DNA of 23,285 nt from Neptuniibacter sp. GTDB lineage: Bacteria > Pseudomonadota > Gammaproteobacteria > Pseudomonadales > Balneatricaceae. Shown piece after piece: positions 15,480-22,361 of the stretch. Both the position numbers and the translations under genes were made by a program. The notes beneath the pieces were generated by a model that was given only the letters and a program-made list of their open reading frames with translations, made no database searches and was not told the DNA's origin. The stretch is taken from positions 1 through 23,285 of the forward strand of contig JASBRM010000208.1 in the NCBI GenBank assembly GCA_030149405.1. The letters are read 5' to 3'. Positions within the stretch are counted from its first letter, which is position 1, and each line of letters starts with the position of its first letter.

Positions 15480-16316
15480 CTAAATGCTTACAATGGCACC
15501 CTTACCTACTCCCTCATAAGCACGAACAAGCACCTGTTCTTCAGGGTAGTGTTGTTTAATTTCGGTCGCCAAATGGTTCGCAATCAATTCAACTGTGCTG
15601 TCGGTATCAATAAGGTAACAGACATTGGCAGGCAGGCTTAATGCAAAATCCCCTTGAGGTGCAGAGTAAGCATAGTGATGACGTGATTCACACTGCTCGA
15701 TCAAGTGTGAATCAGAACCTATATAAATATCCTTAAATCGCTCCGCCCACTCGATTTCCAGATCGGTGTCGCGCTGATCATTAATATAAATTTCGATTTT
15801 AGAACGATGGCCATGTGCAATTCGCTGACAATTACCATCATGTTTCTGCAAGCCGTGGCTGTAATGATAGAAAGCACCATCAATTCGCTCAGGTACAAAA
15901 GAAATTTTTAAGCCTTTTACCTCTTCAGGGAAGAGCTCAAGTAATTTGTCCCTGCACCAGTCAGCAAGAGTATGTTCTGTAATCTCTGGCATGCCCACGA
16001 GACAGATCGCCTGTTCAGGTGAACGGCAATAAAAGCTTTCACCGTCCGGATACAACCATTCAACCTCGGTATAGCCCTCATGGGTGGAATGGCTCAATCG
16101 CGGCATTCCAGTTGGTACAACCAATGCGTGGTCGACCCAAAGATCAAACCAGTCTTTAACTGCTTTTTTTACAATACCAAAATCACAGATCATGCCTTGT
16201 TCGTTCAAGCTACCATCCAGCTCTAACTGAACAAGCCAAGACTCCCCCATCAATCCACGGTGAGGGTGAAGGTAGGAAAAATCTACATTGGTAAGGTTGT
16301 CTACAAACAGTTTCAC
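15480..16316 (-). CDS. fused two-domain 6-pyruvoyl-tetrahydropterin-synthase/QueD-like protein
   Basis: A 278-residue protein in which two 6-PTPS/QueD-like domains appear in tandem. Domain 1 (about 1-145) has FSYLHPHRGLMGESW where QueD has the Zn/HGH segment, then the family strand MICDFGIVKKAV (42-53) and the catalytic-type D62-H63, ending MPEITEHTLADW. Domain 2 (about 148-278) has HYSHGLQKHDGNCQRIAHGH with H154, C163, H168 and H170 in the QueD arrangement, but no matching DH pair, and ends in TVELIANHLATEI and RAYEGVGKGA. Normal QueD is about 120 residues. Start is GTG 16316 with GGAG 7 bases upstream. It is divergent from rsuA. A role in queuosine or pterin chemistry is inferred from the fold only. 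Confidence 0.75.
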   Translation of the reverse strand: MKLFVDNLTNVDFSYLHPHRGLMGESWLVQLELDGSLNEQGMICDFGIVKKAVKDWFDLWVDHALVVPTGMPRLSHSTHEGYTEVEWLYPDGESFYCRSPEQAICLVGMPEITEHTLADWCRDKLLELFPEEVKGLKISFVPERIDGAFYHYSHGLQKHDGNCQRIAHGHRSKIEIYINDQRDTDLEIEWAERFKDIYIGSDSHLIEQCESRHHYAYSAPQGDFALSLPANVCYLIDTDSTVELIANHLATEIKQHYPEEQVLVRAYEGVGKGAIVSI

Positions 16317-16378
16317 TAACGAACTCCATTTATGAAGGCGCGTATCTTATCCTAAAACCTTTACACAAAAAACGTTAC

Positions 16379-16409
16379 TTCACACAGGGCTTTAGTCTTC
16401 AGATATAAT
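16379..16409 (+). promoter_or_regulatory. possible sigma-70 promoter of rsuA
   Basis: A perfect TATAAT at 16404-16409 lies 33 bases before the rsuA ATG. The best -35 is TTCACA at 16379-16384, with a long 19-bp spacer, so only the -10 is persuasive. Confidence 0.45.
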
Positions 16410-16442
16410 AGCCGCTTTTCCACAGATACAACTCAGCCCCGC

Positions 16443-17135
16443 ATGCGCTTAGACAAATATCTCGCCCAATCTACCGGTTTTTCACGCAAAGAAGTGCGCC
16501 GTTTTATGAAAGCCGGTGAAGTTATTGTGAATGATGAAGAAGCTAATAATCCTGCAATACACATAAGTGAAGACGACGAAGTGTATCTGAGCGGTTATCC
16601 AGTCGAGGCACCCGGTGATAAGTATCTGATGTTGCACAAACCTCTTGGTTGCGTTTGCTCAAATGATGATGGAACTCACCCAACTGTATTGAGCCTGATT
16701 GACCTTCCCCGTGCTGAAGAGCTGACCATCTGCGGCCGCCTTGATGTCGATACCACAGGTTTGGTTCTGATCACCAGTGATGGCAAATGGGCACACCGGG
16801 TAACATCGCCCAAGCATAAAACTGGCAAGCTATATCAGGTTGTTACGGCTGATCCGATTCCACAGGATGCCGTAGAAAAATTTGAAAAAGGCCTGATGCT
16901 TATCAATGATAAAGACCGTACAAAACCGGCACAGTTAACCATCATTGCCGAGAATGAAGCCGAGGTCATCCTCACGGAGGGCCGTTACCATCAGGTCAAA
17001 CGGATGTTCGCAGCCATTGGTAATAAAGTGGAAGAGCTTCACCGCCAACGCATTGGTGATATCGAGCTGGATGAAGATCTGGAACCCGGTGAATACCGCT
17101 TTCTAACTGAAGAAGAGATCAACAGCATCAAATGA
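16443..17135 (+). CDS. rsuA: 16S rRNA pseudouridine(516) synthase
   Basis: A 230-residue protein, essentially the length of E. coli RsuA (231). An N-terminal S4 RNA-binding domain (MRLDKYLAQSTGFSRKEVRRFMKAGEVIVN, 1-30) precedes the catalytic domain, with LHKPLGCVCS (64-73) and the active-site motif GRLDVDTTGLVLITSDG (98-114), D101 being the expected catalytic Asp. The late EGRYHQVKRMFAAIGN segment is also typical. RsuA makes pseudouridine 516 in 16S rRNA; RluB/E/F paralogues share the motifs but differ in length. Its stop overlaps the rsmC start by four bases (ATGA), so the two 16S rRNA modification genes form an operon. Confidence 0.92.
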   Translation: MRLDKYLAQSTGFSRKEVRRFMKAGEVIVNDEEANNPAIHISEDDEVYLSGYPVEAPGDKYLMLHKPLGCVCSNDDGTHPTVLSLIDLPRAEELTICGRLDVDTTGLVLITSDGKWAHRVTSPKHKTGKLYQVVTADPIPQDAVEKFEKGLMLINDKDRTKPAQLTIIAENEAEVILTEGRYHQVKRMFAAIGNKVEELHRQRIGDIELDEDLEPGEYRFLTEEEINSIK

Positions 17136-18175
17136 GTGATACAGCCTTTAACCAACTGGTTCCCTACCTAAAGCCTCAATCAGGACGTTGCCTGTGGCTG
17201 GCTGATGAAAACCTGCTCTCTGCAAATCTGGCTGCCAATGAAAATATAACGGTTATCACCAACCGTATCGATCTCGAACAACACCTGTTCCGCCAAGGCT
17301 GGAAAGTTTTTTTCTCTGACTATGACTTCTCCATCATTGAAGATAACTCTCTGGACCGGGTTGTCTACCGGATCTCAAAAGAGAAGCCCGTCGTTAACCA
17401 CATCATCAATCAGGCGTTTCGCTGCCTAAAACCTGATGGTCAGCTAATCCTTTCAGGCGATAAAAATGAAGGGATCAAAAGCTATTTTAATAATGCTAAA
17501 AAACTCTTCGGTGCCGGTGAAAATAGCAAGGTAGAAAAAGATATCTGGTTAGCCGTTCTCACCAAGGAGAATGAGGAGCCCTCCAGACTTTTAGATGATA
17601 AGAATTATCCTGAGTTGCGGGTCACCTGCTCTGACCAACGCTTTGAATATTACAGTAAACCCGGCGTTTTCGGTTGGGACAAAATAGACAAAGGCAGCGC
17701 TTACCTCATCGAAAATCTGGACAGTTTCCTGATGACGCTGATTGAACCACCCAGTAATGCATTAGATCTTGGCTGTGGTTACGGCTATCTGTCCCTGAAC
17801 TTAAGCCGTCTCGATATTCCGGTAACCGCAACCGATAACAACGCTGCAGCAATCAGAGCCTGTGAGCGTAACTTTGACCGTTACCCCATCAATGCCAAAG
17901 TGGTTGCGGCCAGCTGCGCCGAAGGCATTACAGAAAAATTTGATCTGATTATATGTAATCCGCCTTTTCATGCAGGTTTCTCCGTGGATGGCGACCTGAC
18001 TGATCGTTTCCTGAAAGCGACCCACGATCGCTTACATCACCGCGGAATCGCCTGTTTCGTCACCAATATTCACATCCCGATTGAGCGTAAAGCGATGCAG
18101 TATTTCCATCAGGCAGAATGCATCATGACGAACGGCAACTTCAAGCTGGTCAGAATCAGTCATAGCACCGACTAA
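17132..18175 (+). CDS. rsmC: 16S rRNA (guanine(1207)-N2)-methyltransferase RsmC
   Basis: A 347-residue protein with two Rossmann methyltransferase-like halves, as in RsmC (343 in E. coli). The N-terminal half (1-150) keeps the fold (FRCLKPDGQLILSG) but has no SAM motif, as in the inactive half of RsmC. The C-terminal half carries the SAM-binding motif LDLGCGYGYLSL (211-222), the acidic strand ATDNN, and the base-flipping catalytic motif NPPFH (276-280). FGWDKIDKGSAYLIENL is the usual lead-in. It methylates G1207 of 16S rRNA. The paralogue RlmG (23S G1835) has the same layout and is the main alternative; the shorter length and the rsuA neighbour favour RsmC. Confidence 0.85.
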   Translation: MSDTAFNQLVPYLKPQSGRCLWLADENLLSANLAANENITVITNRIDLEQHLFRQGWKVFFSDYDFSIIEDNSLDRVVYRISKEKPVVNHIINQAFRCLKPDGQLILSGDKNEGIKSYFNNAKKLFGAGENSKVEKDIWLAVLTKENEEPSRLLDDKNYPELRVTCSDQRFEYYSKPGVFGWDKIDKGSAYLIENLDSFLMTLIEPPSNALDLGCGYGYLSLNLSRLDIPVTATDNNAAAIRACERNFDRYPINAKVVAASCAEGITEKFDLIICNPPFHAGFSVDGDLTDRFLKATHDRLHHRGIACFVTNIHIPIERKAMQYFHQAECIMTNGNFKLVRISHSTD

Positions 18176-18201
18176 CACTGCCCTACTTCATACTGAGTTG
18201 G

Positions 18202-19086
18202 CTAGGCTTTAACCACCTTTTTCTTAACTGAGAGATACACACCTGCGACAGCGATCAGCACACCCACTATTGCCATAGTGCTGAGTGTTTCATCAAACAG
18301 AAGCCAAGCCTCAATCGCCGTTAAGGGCGGCACCAGATAGAAATAACTGGCCACTTTACTGGCCTCTCCTTCCCTGATCATAACCAGCAGTAACAAAATA
18401 GCGACAACGGATAGAGCCAGCACCATCCAGGCCAAAGCTGCAATCAGTTGGAAATTCCAAACCACTACGCCCGAATCAAATTGCCATGCCAGAAGTGCCA
18501 TCACTACAGCCGTGGCCAGATACTGATAAAACGCCCCAACCATAAGATCAACACCCGAACCAAAACGTTTCTGATATAAGGTACCCAAAGAAATTGCTAA
18601 CAAAGCAATCAACGCTGCCGTCCAGGCATCCCACCCAGCAGCAGCTCCGCCCTGTACATTCTGACTCACCACCAGCACGACACCTAAGAGCCCCAGCATT
18701 AAGCCAAACCACTGTCTTGAATTTAAGCGTTCACTTAGCCAGAACCAGCCCAATAATGCGGTTAGCAGAGGCTGCAAGCCCATAATCAAAGAAGTAATTC
18801 CTGCAGGAAGCGACCAGTCAATAGCAACAAATACCCCGCCCAGATAACAAGCATGAACCAGAAACCCAACCACCATCTGGTGCCCGGTCTGCGGCAGAGT
18901 GCACCACCGAGGCTTACGCTACCAAAGCAGTCCGGCAAAAACCATTAGGGTCAATAGCATCCGAGCCAATAACACACTGAACGGTTCCATATAGGGCACA
19001 GCGTATTTAGCACCAATAAAACCAGTGCTCCAAATACCTACAAATGACCATGGCACCAAAGCGAGCTTTTGCTCTCTGCTTAACAT
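18202..19086 (-). pseudogene. EamA/DMT-family transporter gene interrupted by an amber codon
   Basis: Read in one frame from ATG 19086 (GGAG 7 bases upstream) to the stop at 18202, this is a complete EamA-type drug/metabolite transporter of 294 codons. N-terminal helices (LVPWSFVGIWSTGFIGAKYA) are followed by repeats with the family pattern LSERLNSRQW and the second EamA domain with WLLFDETLS near the C-terminus. A single TAG at 18919-18921 (codon 56, between FAGLLW and RKPRWC) breaks the frame. There is no frameshift, and the sequence on both sides stays family-like. A CAG-to-TAG change at this point is the simplest explanation. An internal restart at 18876 would lack the first helices. It is either a young pseudogene, a suppressed amber codon, or a base-call error. 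Confidence 0.8.
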
Positions 19087-19143
19087 TAGGGTCTCCTTTA
19101 TTCGAGCAGGAACTGTAGAGGGAAGACAAGCAAATGAAAAGGG

Positions 19144-19161
19144 CATCAAAGGACTTTGATG
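19144..19161. promoter_or_regulatory. operator-like palindrome upstream of the EamA gene
   Basis: CATCAAAG (19144-19151) and CTTTGATG (19154-19161) form a perfect 8-bp inverted repeat around two bases, 58 bases before the transporter start. The size and symmetry suit a dimeric repressor or LysR-type site. The protein that would bind it is unknown. Confidence 0.4.
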
Positions 19162-19322
19162 TAGGGTTCAGTAATACACTGTAATTCATGCACTTTATGC
19201 TCTGGAATATCAAAATGCTGGGTGAAATGATGGATAGAATGAGCTGAATAAATCTTCGCTACTTCACTCAAAGCGTTAGGTTATAAGGCTTTCAGGTACT
19301 CTTACTCATCATTAGCAGTGAG

Positions 19323-19345
19323 TTATCCACAGTTTCTCTGGATAA
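19323..19345. repeat. TTATCC-N11-GGATAA palindrome, copy 1, with DnaA-box sequence
   Basis: TTATCC at 19323-19328 and GGATAA at 19340-19345 flank 11 bases; the left half extends to TTATCCACAG, a perfect DnaA box. An identically spaced copy occurs at 22004-22026. Two boxes 2.7 kb apart are not enough for an origin. Confidence 0.5.
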
Positions 19346-19475
19346 GGTCACAATTGACTGGTTTGTAATTTTGGCAATTTCTCCACTCATCAACATAATC
19401 TAATTCGCTGATATATTTGGCTTTTGTACAAAAAATGTGCTATTCCACTAAAGAAAAGTGTAGAGCAAATTAAAA

Positions 19476-21161
19476 ATGGGTTGTGTAAATCTCAGGGAAA
19501 GTGACGACCATAAAACCGTTGAAGCGGTTTTAGATCAACCATCGAGTTCTGAAAGCATTGATGTTGAATTTATCCAGCATCTGTTGGAAGACTCTGACTT
19601 CTCCAGCTGTAAATTAGAAGACAGCGGTATAAACCAGCTTGTCAGTGCTGCAGAAGCCTTGCTTGCTGATAAAGAACAGAATGACATCAACCTTCCCATC
19701 TCGTTTATTGTCGCTAAGCGAGTAGACGCACAATTATCTCTACAATTAAGTCCTGATAAACTTACCGCCATGGCCATCATACGATCAGCCTATGGCGGAC
19801 GATCGATAGGTCCAAATCAACTTAAGCAAGCACTGGCAGCCGCCAATATCCGAAAAGGCCTTAAAACCTCCGAACTCAAAGCCCTCCTCACCGAAGCCCA
19901 CCACGCCAAACCCGGAACCACCATCCAAAAAGAGATCGCCTGCGGTAAACACCCGCAACATGGTCGCGATGGTGAATGGATCTCTGATGTAAAAACTTTG
20001 AGACAGCAATTAAGTAAACCGCAGGAGCGTGAAGATGGCACTGTGGACATGCTCGATTTCGGTGAAATTGTGACGGTTAAAGAGGGGGAGTTGCTCATGC
20101 ATTTAGAACCCCCGACTCCAGGTAAAAGCGGCTTTACAGTCACAGGGGAAATTATCCCCCCAAAACCTGGTAAAGAAGTCCCTTTTTGCCCCGCAGAAGG
20201 TGTCACTCTCAGCGAAAACAAAGACCAGATACTCGCCACCCGTCAAGGTATCCCCATTGAACAACCCAGAGGGATGCGTGTCGATCAGATCTACACCACA
20301 ACAAAGGTTGATGTCAGCACAGGGCATGTAGACTTCGATGGCAGCGTCATTATTCAGGGTGATGTCAGTGACTCGATGAAAGTCACCGCAACCGGGGACA
20401 TTACAATTGGCGGCTCCGTTTACTACGCCACAATTGAAGCGGGCGGTGATATTTTGGTGAAAAACGGAGTAATCGGTCGTCAGCAGGAGAACGCAAAACA
20501 GTTCAACGTAGATGAAATCAACTGCCAACTAACCGCAGCGGGCCATATTCAGCTGGGCTTCGCTCAATATACGAAGCTGCAGGCTAATAAAGATATTAAA
20601 GTAGAGAAACAACTTTTGCACTGCTTCACTCAAGCCAAAGGAGTACTTGATATTGGCAGAGGGCCAAAAGATCGTAACAGCAAGCTGATCGGCGGTATCA
20701 CAATGGCCTGCAAAGGCATATTCTGCGCAAACTATGGTACTGAAGCCTTTATCCCCACAGAGATTCGCATGTGCTGTAATTATCAGGAACTGACTGATCT
20801 TGAACAGCAAATCAGTGCTAAACTCCCGGAGAATCAGCAACTTTTGCAAGAGATGCTGCTGTTACTACCTACTTATAAAGAGCTTCCTAAAACAGCGGAA
20901 AACACAAAGAAAACCCAACAGCTCTTGCTTGCTATCCAAAAAACCAAAAAACTGGTTTCCACTTTAAAACACAAAGTCAGAAAGCTGCGTCTAGCCCGTG
21001 ATACCCAACTTAGCACTGCAAAAATGATGATTCGCGGGAAAGTCTATCCAAATGTAAAAGTACACATAGCTGATTACCCTCTGAAAATAACAGAAGAACA
21101 TCAAGGTGGAGGGGTGTGCTTCAAAAGCGGGGAAGTTGTCTACGACATTGAATTGCGATAG
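19476..21161 (+). CDS. FapA family protein (DUF342)
   Basis: A 561-residue DUF342/FapA protein. Residues about 150-285 are the typical DUF342 part (EIVTVKEGELLMHLEPPTPGKSGFTVTG, then PCPAEG-like PFCPAEGVTLSENKDQILATRQG). About 285-450 form a right-handed beta-helix pattern of short strands (VIIQGDVSDSMKVTATGDITIGGSVYYATIEAGGD and similar) rich in Gly and Val. A charged helical segment at about 455-530 should form a coiled coil, and a short beta tail follows. In Vibrio, FapA was reported to affect flagellar or polar functions and glucose uptake control; polymer-scaffold roles are suspected for others. No flagellar gene is adjacent. ATG 19476 has a poor ribosome site. Confidence 0.85.
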   Translation: MGCVNLRESDDHKTVEAVLDQPSSSESIDVEFIQHLLEDSDFSSCKLEDSGINQLVSAAEALLADKEQNDINLPISFIVAKRVDAQLSLQLSPDKLTAMAIIRSAYGGRSIGPNQLKQALAAANIRKGLKTSELKALLTEAHHAKPGTTIQKEIACGKHPQHGRDGEWISDVKTLRQQLSKPQEREDGTVDMLDFGEIVTVKEGELLMHLEPPTPGKSGFTVTGEIIPPKPGKEVPFCPAEGVTLSENKDQILATRQGIPIEQPRGMRVDQIYTTTKVDVSTGHVDFDGSVIIQGDVSDSMKVTATGDITIGGSVYYATIEAGGDILVKNGVIGRQQENAKQFNVDEINCQLTAAGHIQLGFAQYTKLQANKDIKVEKQLLHCFTQAKGVLDIGRGPKDRNSKLIGGITMACKGIFCANYGTEAFIPTEIRMCCNYQELTDLEQQISAKLPENQQLLQEMLLLLPTYKELPKTAENTKKTQQLLLAIQKTKKLVSTLKHKVRKLRLARDTQLSTAKMMIRGKVYPNVKVHIADYPLKITEEHQGGGVCFKSGEVVYDIELR

Positions 21162-21650
21162 TTTACTTAAAGCAGATCATAGGTTCCGACGCAATCAGAA
21201 CAACACTGTGAATATGTTCCCGCAGTATTGTTTACAGGCACACAAAGGGAGCACTCAATACCTATCTCCGCCCAGTCAATCTGATCTGATTCCACCTGAG
21301 AACTGACAATTTTTCTAAGCATGGACCACATAAAGTCTAGTCGCTATTCGCCATTACTTCTCTCAACTTTGCTTAGATATCTCATTCAATATATACACAA
21401 AAGTATCATGTAGTTGATCAGGGTCCCTTAGCACCCATACTGAATTCGCCTCTTAAACTTGTATAACTTTTAAACACTGGTATGGTCTTTAAGAAGAAAC
21501 AAAACATTGCGAAAACAAACTTACAGTTAGTATTACAACTGCTGAAGCATTACAACTAAATACACCTCTTCAGCGCACCAACAATATACAGGGTAAAAAG
21601 AGTAGAGCTGTTAACTGAGTCAATCTCCATTTCAAGAGTCGGGAGGACTT
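21162..21650. other. gene-poor stretch after the DUF342 gene
   Basis: I see no gene, tRNA or strong terminator in these 489 bases. The only structure noted is a direct repeat ATTACAACT at 21532-21540 and 21549-21557 (17-bp period, close to two helical turns) about 100 bases before the next ORF, possibly an activator site. The sequence is AT-rich. The promoter of the 82-residue ORF should lie near the end. Confidence 0.5.
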
Positions 21651-21899
21651 ATGATTGGAATTATTTGTACTTTAGCAGCGGTGTTTCTCTTAGCCCGCCT
21701 TCATGAATACGTTCTTGTAGAACTGGTTTTCACACTGGCCGTCCTAGGCCTGTCCACGCATTACTACATTCAGGAATTCCTTCAGGAACATGAAGCCGAT
21801 GGAGCTCCCGTTCCCAAACGTTATCTGGTTAGCAAAACACTGATTATTTTCTCAATCTTTTTGATACTTATTTATGCAGTTTATCTGAATACAATTTAG
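21651..21899 (+). CDS. small membrane protein, 82 residues, unknown
   Basis: An ORF with an excellent ribosome site (GGGAGG, 5 bases before ATG 21651). The protein has three likely hydrophobic segments: about 1-17 (IGIICTLAAVFLLA), 20-40 (YVLVELVFTLAVLGLSTHYYI) and 62-80 (LIIFSIFLILIYAVYL), with a polar loop QEHEADGAPVPKR between the second and third. I do not recognise the family. It stands alone, with long non-coding stretches on both sides, so it is probably its own transcription unit. The strong ribosome site and clear hydrophobic pattern make it a real gene; the function is unknown. Confidence 0.7.
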   Translation: MIGIICTLAAVFLLARLHEYVLVELVFTLAVLGLSTHYYIQEFLQEHEADGAPVPKRYLVSKTLIIFSIFLILIYAVYLNTI

Positions 21900-22003
21900 G
21901 CACTTAATCCGCCCAATTTTTGTTCAGGTAAAAATGTGATCAGTTTTCTTTAACGCCCGGTTAATCATGATTTCAGCGGGTTATGCGGAGAGTATTCAGA
22001 GAG

Positions 22004-22026
22004 TTATCCACAGAATTACGGGATAA
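22004..22026. repeat. TTATCC-N11-GGATAA palindrome, copy 2, with DnaA-box sequence
   Basis: TTATCC (22004-22009) and GGATAA (22021-22026) with 11 bases between; the left arm again reads TTATCCACAG and the right arm again ends GGATAAG. The spacing is the same as the copy at 19323, although the inner bases differ after ACAG. Confidence 0.5.
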
Positions 22027-22027
22027 G

Positions 22028-22100
22028 TTTTAATAGCAGCCGAGGCGGCTATTAAAACAGTGGCTAGGACGGCTTTAAAAGGGGCGAGGACGGCTATGCC
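22028..22100. repeat. hairpin plus three imperfect direct repeats
   Basis: TTTTAATAGC and GCTATTAAAA (22028-22057) form a 10-bp stem extended by GCC/GGC inside. The right arm is the first of three related units: GAGGCGGCTATTAAAA (22042), TAGGACGGCTTTAAAA (22065) and GAGGACGGCTATGCC (22086), spaced 23 and 21 bases. No coding capacity is seen. Confidence 0.55.
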
Positions 22101-22174
22101 TACTAGAACGCTTCGCTGCGAGTAGCGAGGAAAAGCAAACTGCTTTTAAACGTTTAACACCGAGCAGCTTCGTC

Positions 22175-22194
22175 ATTCCAGCGCAGGCTGGAAT
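22175..22194. repeat. ATTCCAGC-type dispersed palindromic repeat
   Basis: ATTCCAGC and GCTGGAAT flank GCAG, in the context GTCATTCCAGC and GGAATCCA. This sequence form is a familiar dispersed intergenic repeat (REP-like) in several proteobacterial genomes; only one copy is in this window. Confidence 0.65.
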
Positions 22195-22290
22195 CCAATT
22201 GTGGATTCGTTTTGAACCAGAGCAAGACGCAACCTAACAGTTCAGATCGAAGCCACCAAACCGTTAGGTAAAAACTTACAATCAGCCAGA

Positions 22291-22318
22291 AAAAACCGCC
22301 GATAAATCGGCGGTTTTT
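22291..22318 (-). terminator. bidirectional rho-independent terminator of the kinase gene
   Basis: AAAAACCGCCGAT and ATCGGCGGTTTTT pair perfectly over 13 bp with a 2-nt loop; A and T tracts flank the GC core, so it works on either strand. It lies 44 bases past the stop of the minus-strand kinase gene and is probably its terminator. Confidence 0.9.
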
Positions 22319-22361
22319 CATTTCTTCTAGATGGTTGCGGTGAATCATCACTGCAACTAAC

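Larger units (their letters stand above)
19087..19475. other. divergent intergenic region, transporter / FapA-like gene
   Basis: This region of 389 bases has no gene. It holds the palindromes CATCAAAG/CTTTGATG (19144-19161) and TTATCC/GGATAA (19323-19345, containing a perfect DnaA-box sequence TTATCCACA), and the leader of the DUF342 gene, which has no clear Shine-Dalgarno. I see no convincing promoter hexamers. Confidence 0.5.
21900..22361. other. intergenic repeat cluster before the kinase gene
   Basis: This stretch of 462 bases without a gene is dense in structure: the second TTATCC/GGATAA palindrome, three imperfect tandem copies of a GAGGACGGCT-type unit, an AAAAGCA/TGCTTTT hairpin (22131-22147), the ATTCCAGC palindrome, ACCTAAC/GTTAGGT arms (22232-22238, 22263-22269), a strong terminator, and a GTTGC/GCAAC hairpin (22334-22357). 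It reads like several dispersed-repeat insertions side by side. Confidence 0.6.

Noticed and set aside
18202..18876. Shorter intact transporter gene starting at 18876
   Set aside because: The in-frame upstream sequence encodes the missing first helices with a good start and ribosome site, so one broken gene is a better reading.
21106..21306. 66-residue plus-strand ORF after the DUF342 gene
   Set aside because: It overlaps the end of the DUF342 gene in another frame and has no coding-like composition or ribosome site.
21532..21557. CRISPR-like repeat (ATTACAACT twice)
   Set aside because: Only two 9-base copies, no regular spacers and no cas genes; at most a protein-binding site.
19323..22026. 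Replication origin suggested by DnaA boxes
   Set aside because: Only two boxes, 2.7 kb apart, and no AT-rich unwinding region or dnaA/dnaN/gidA neighbours.
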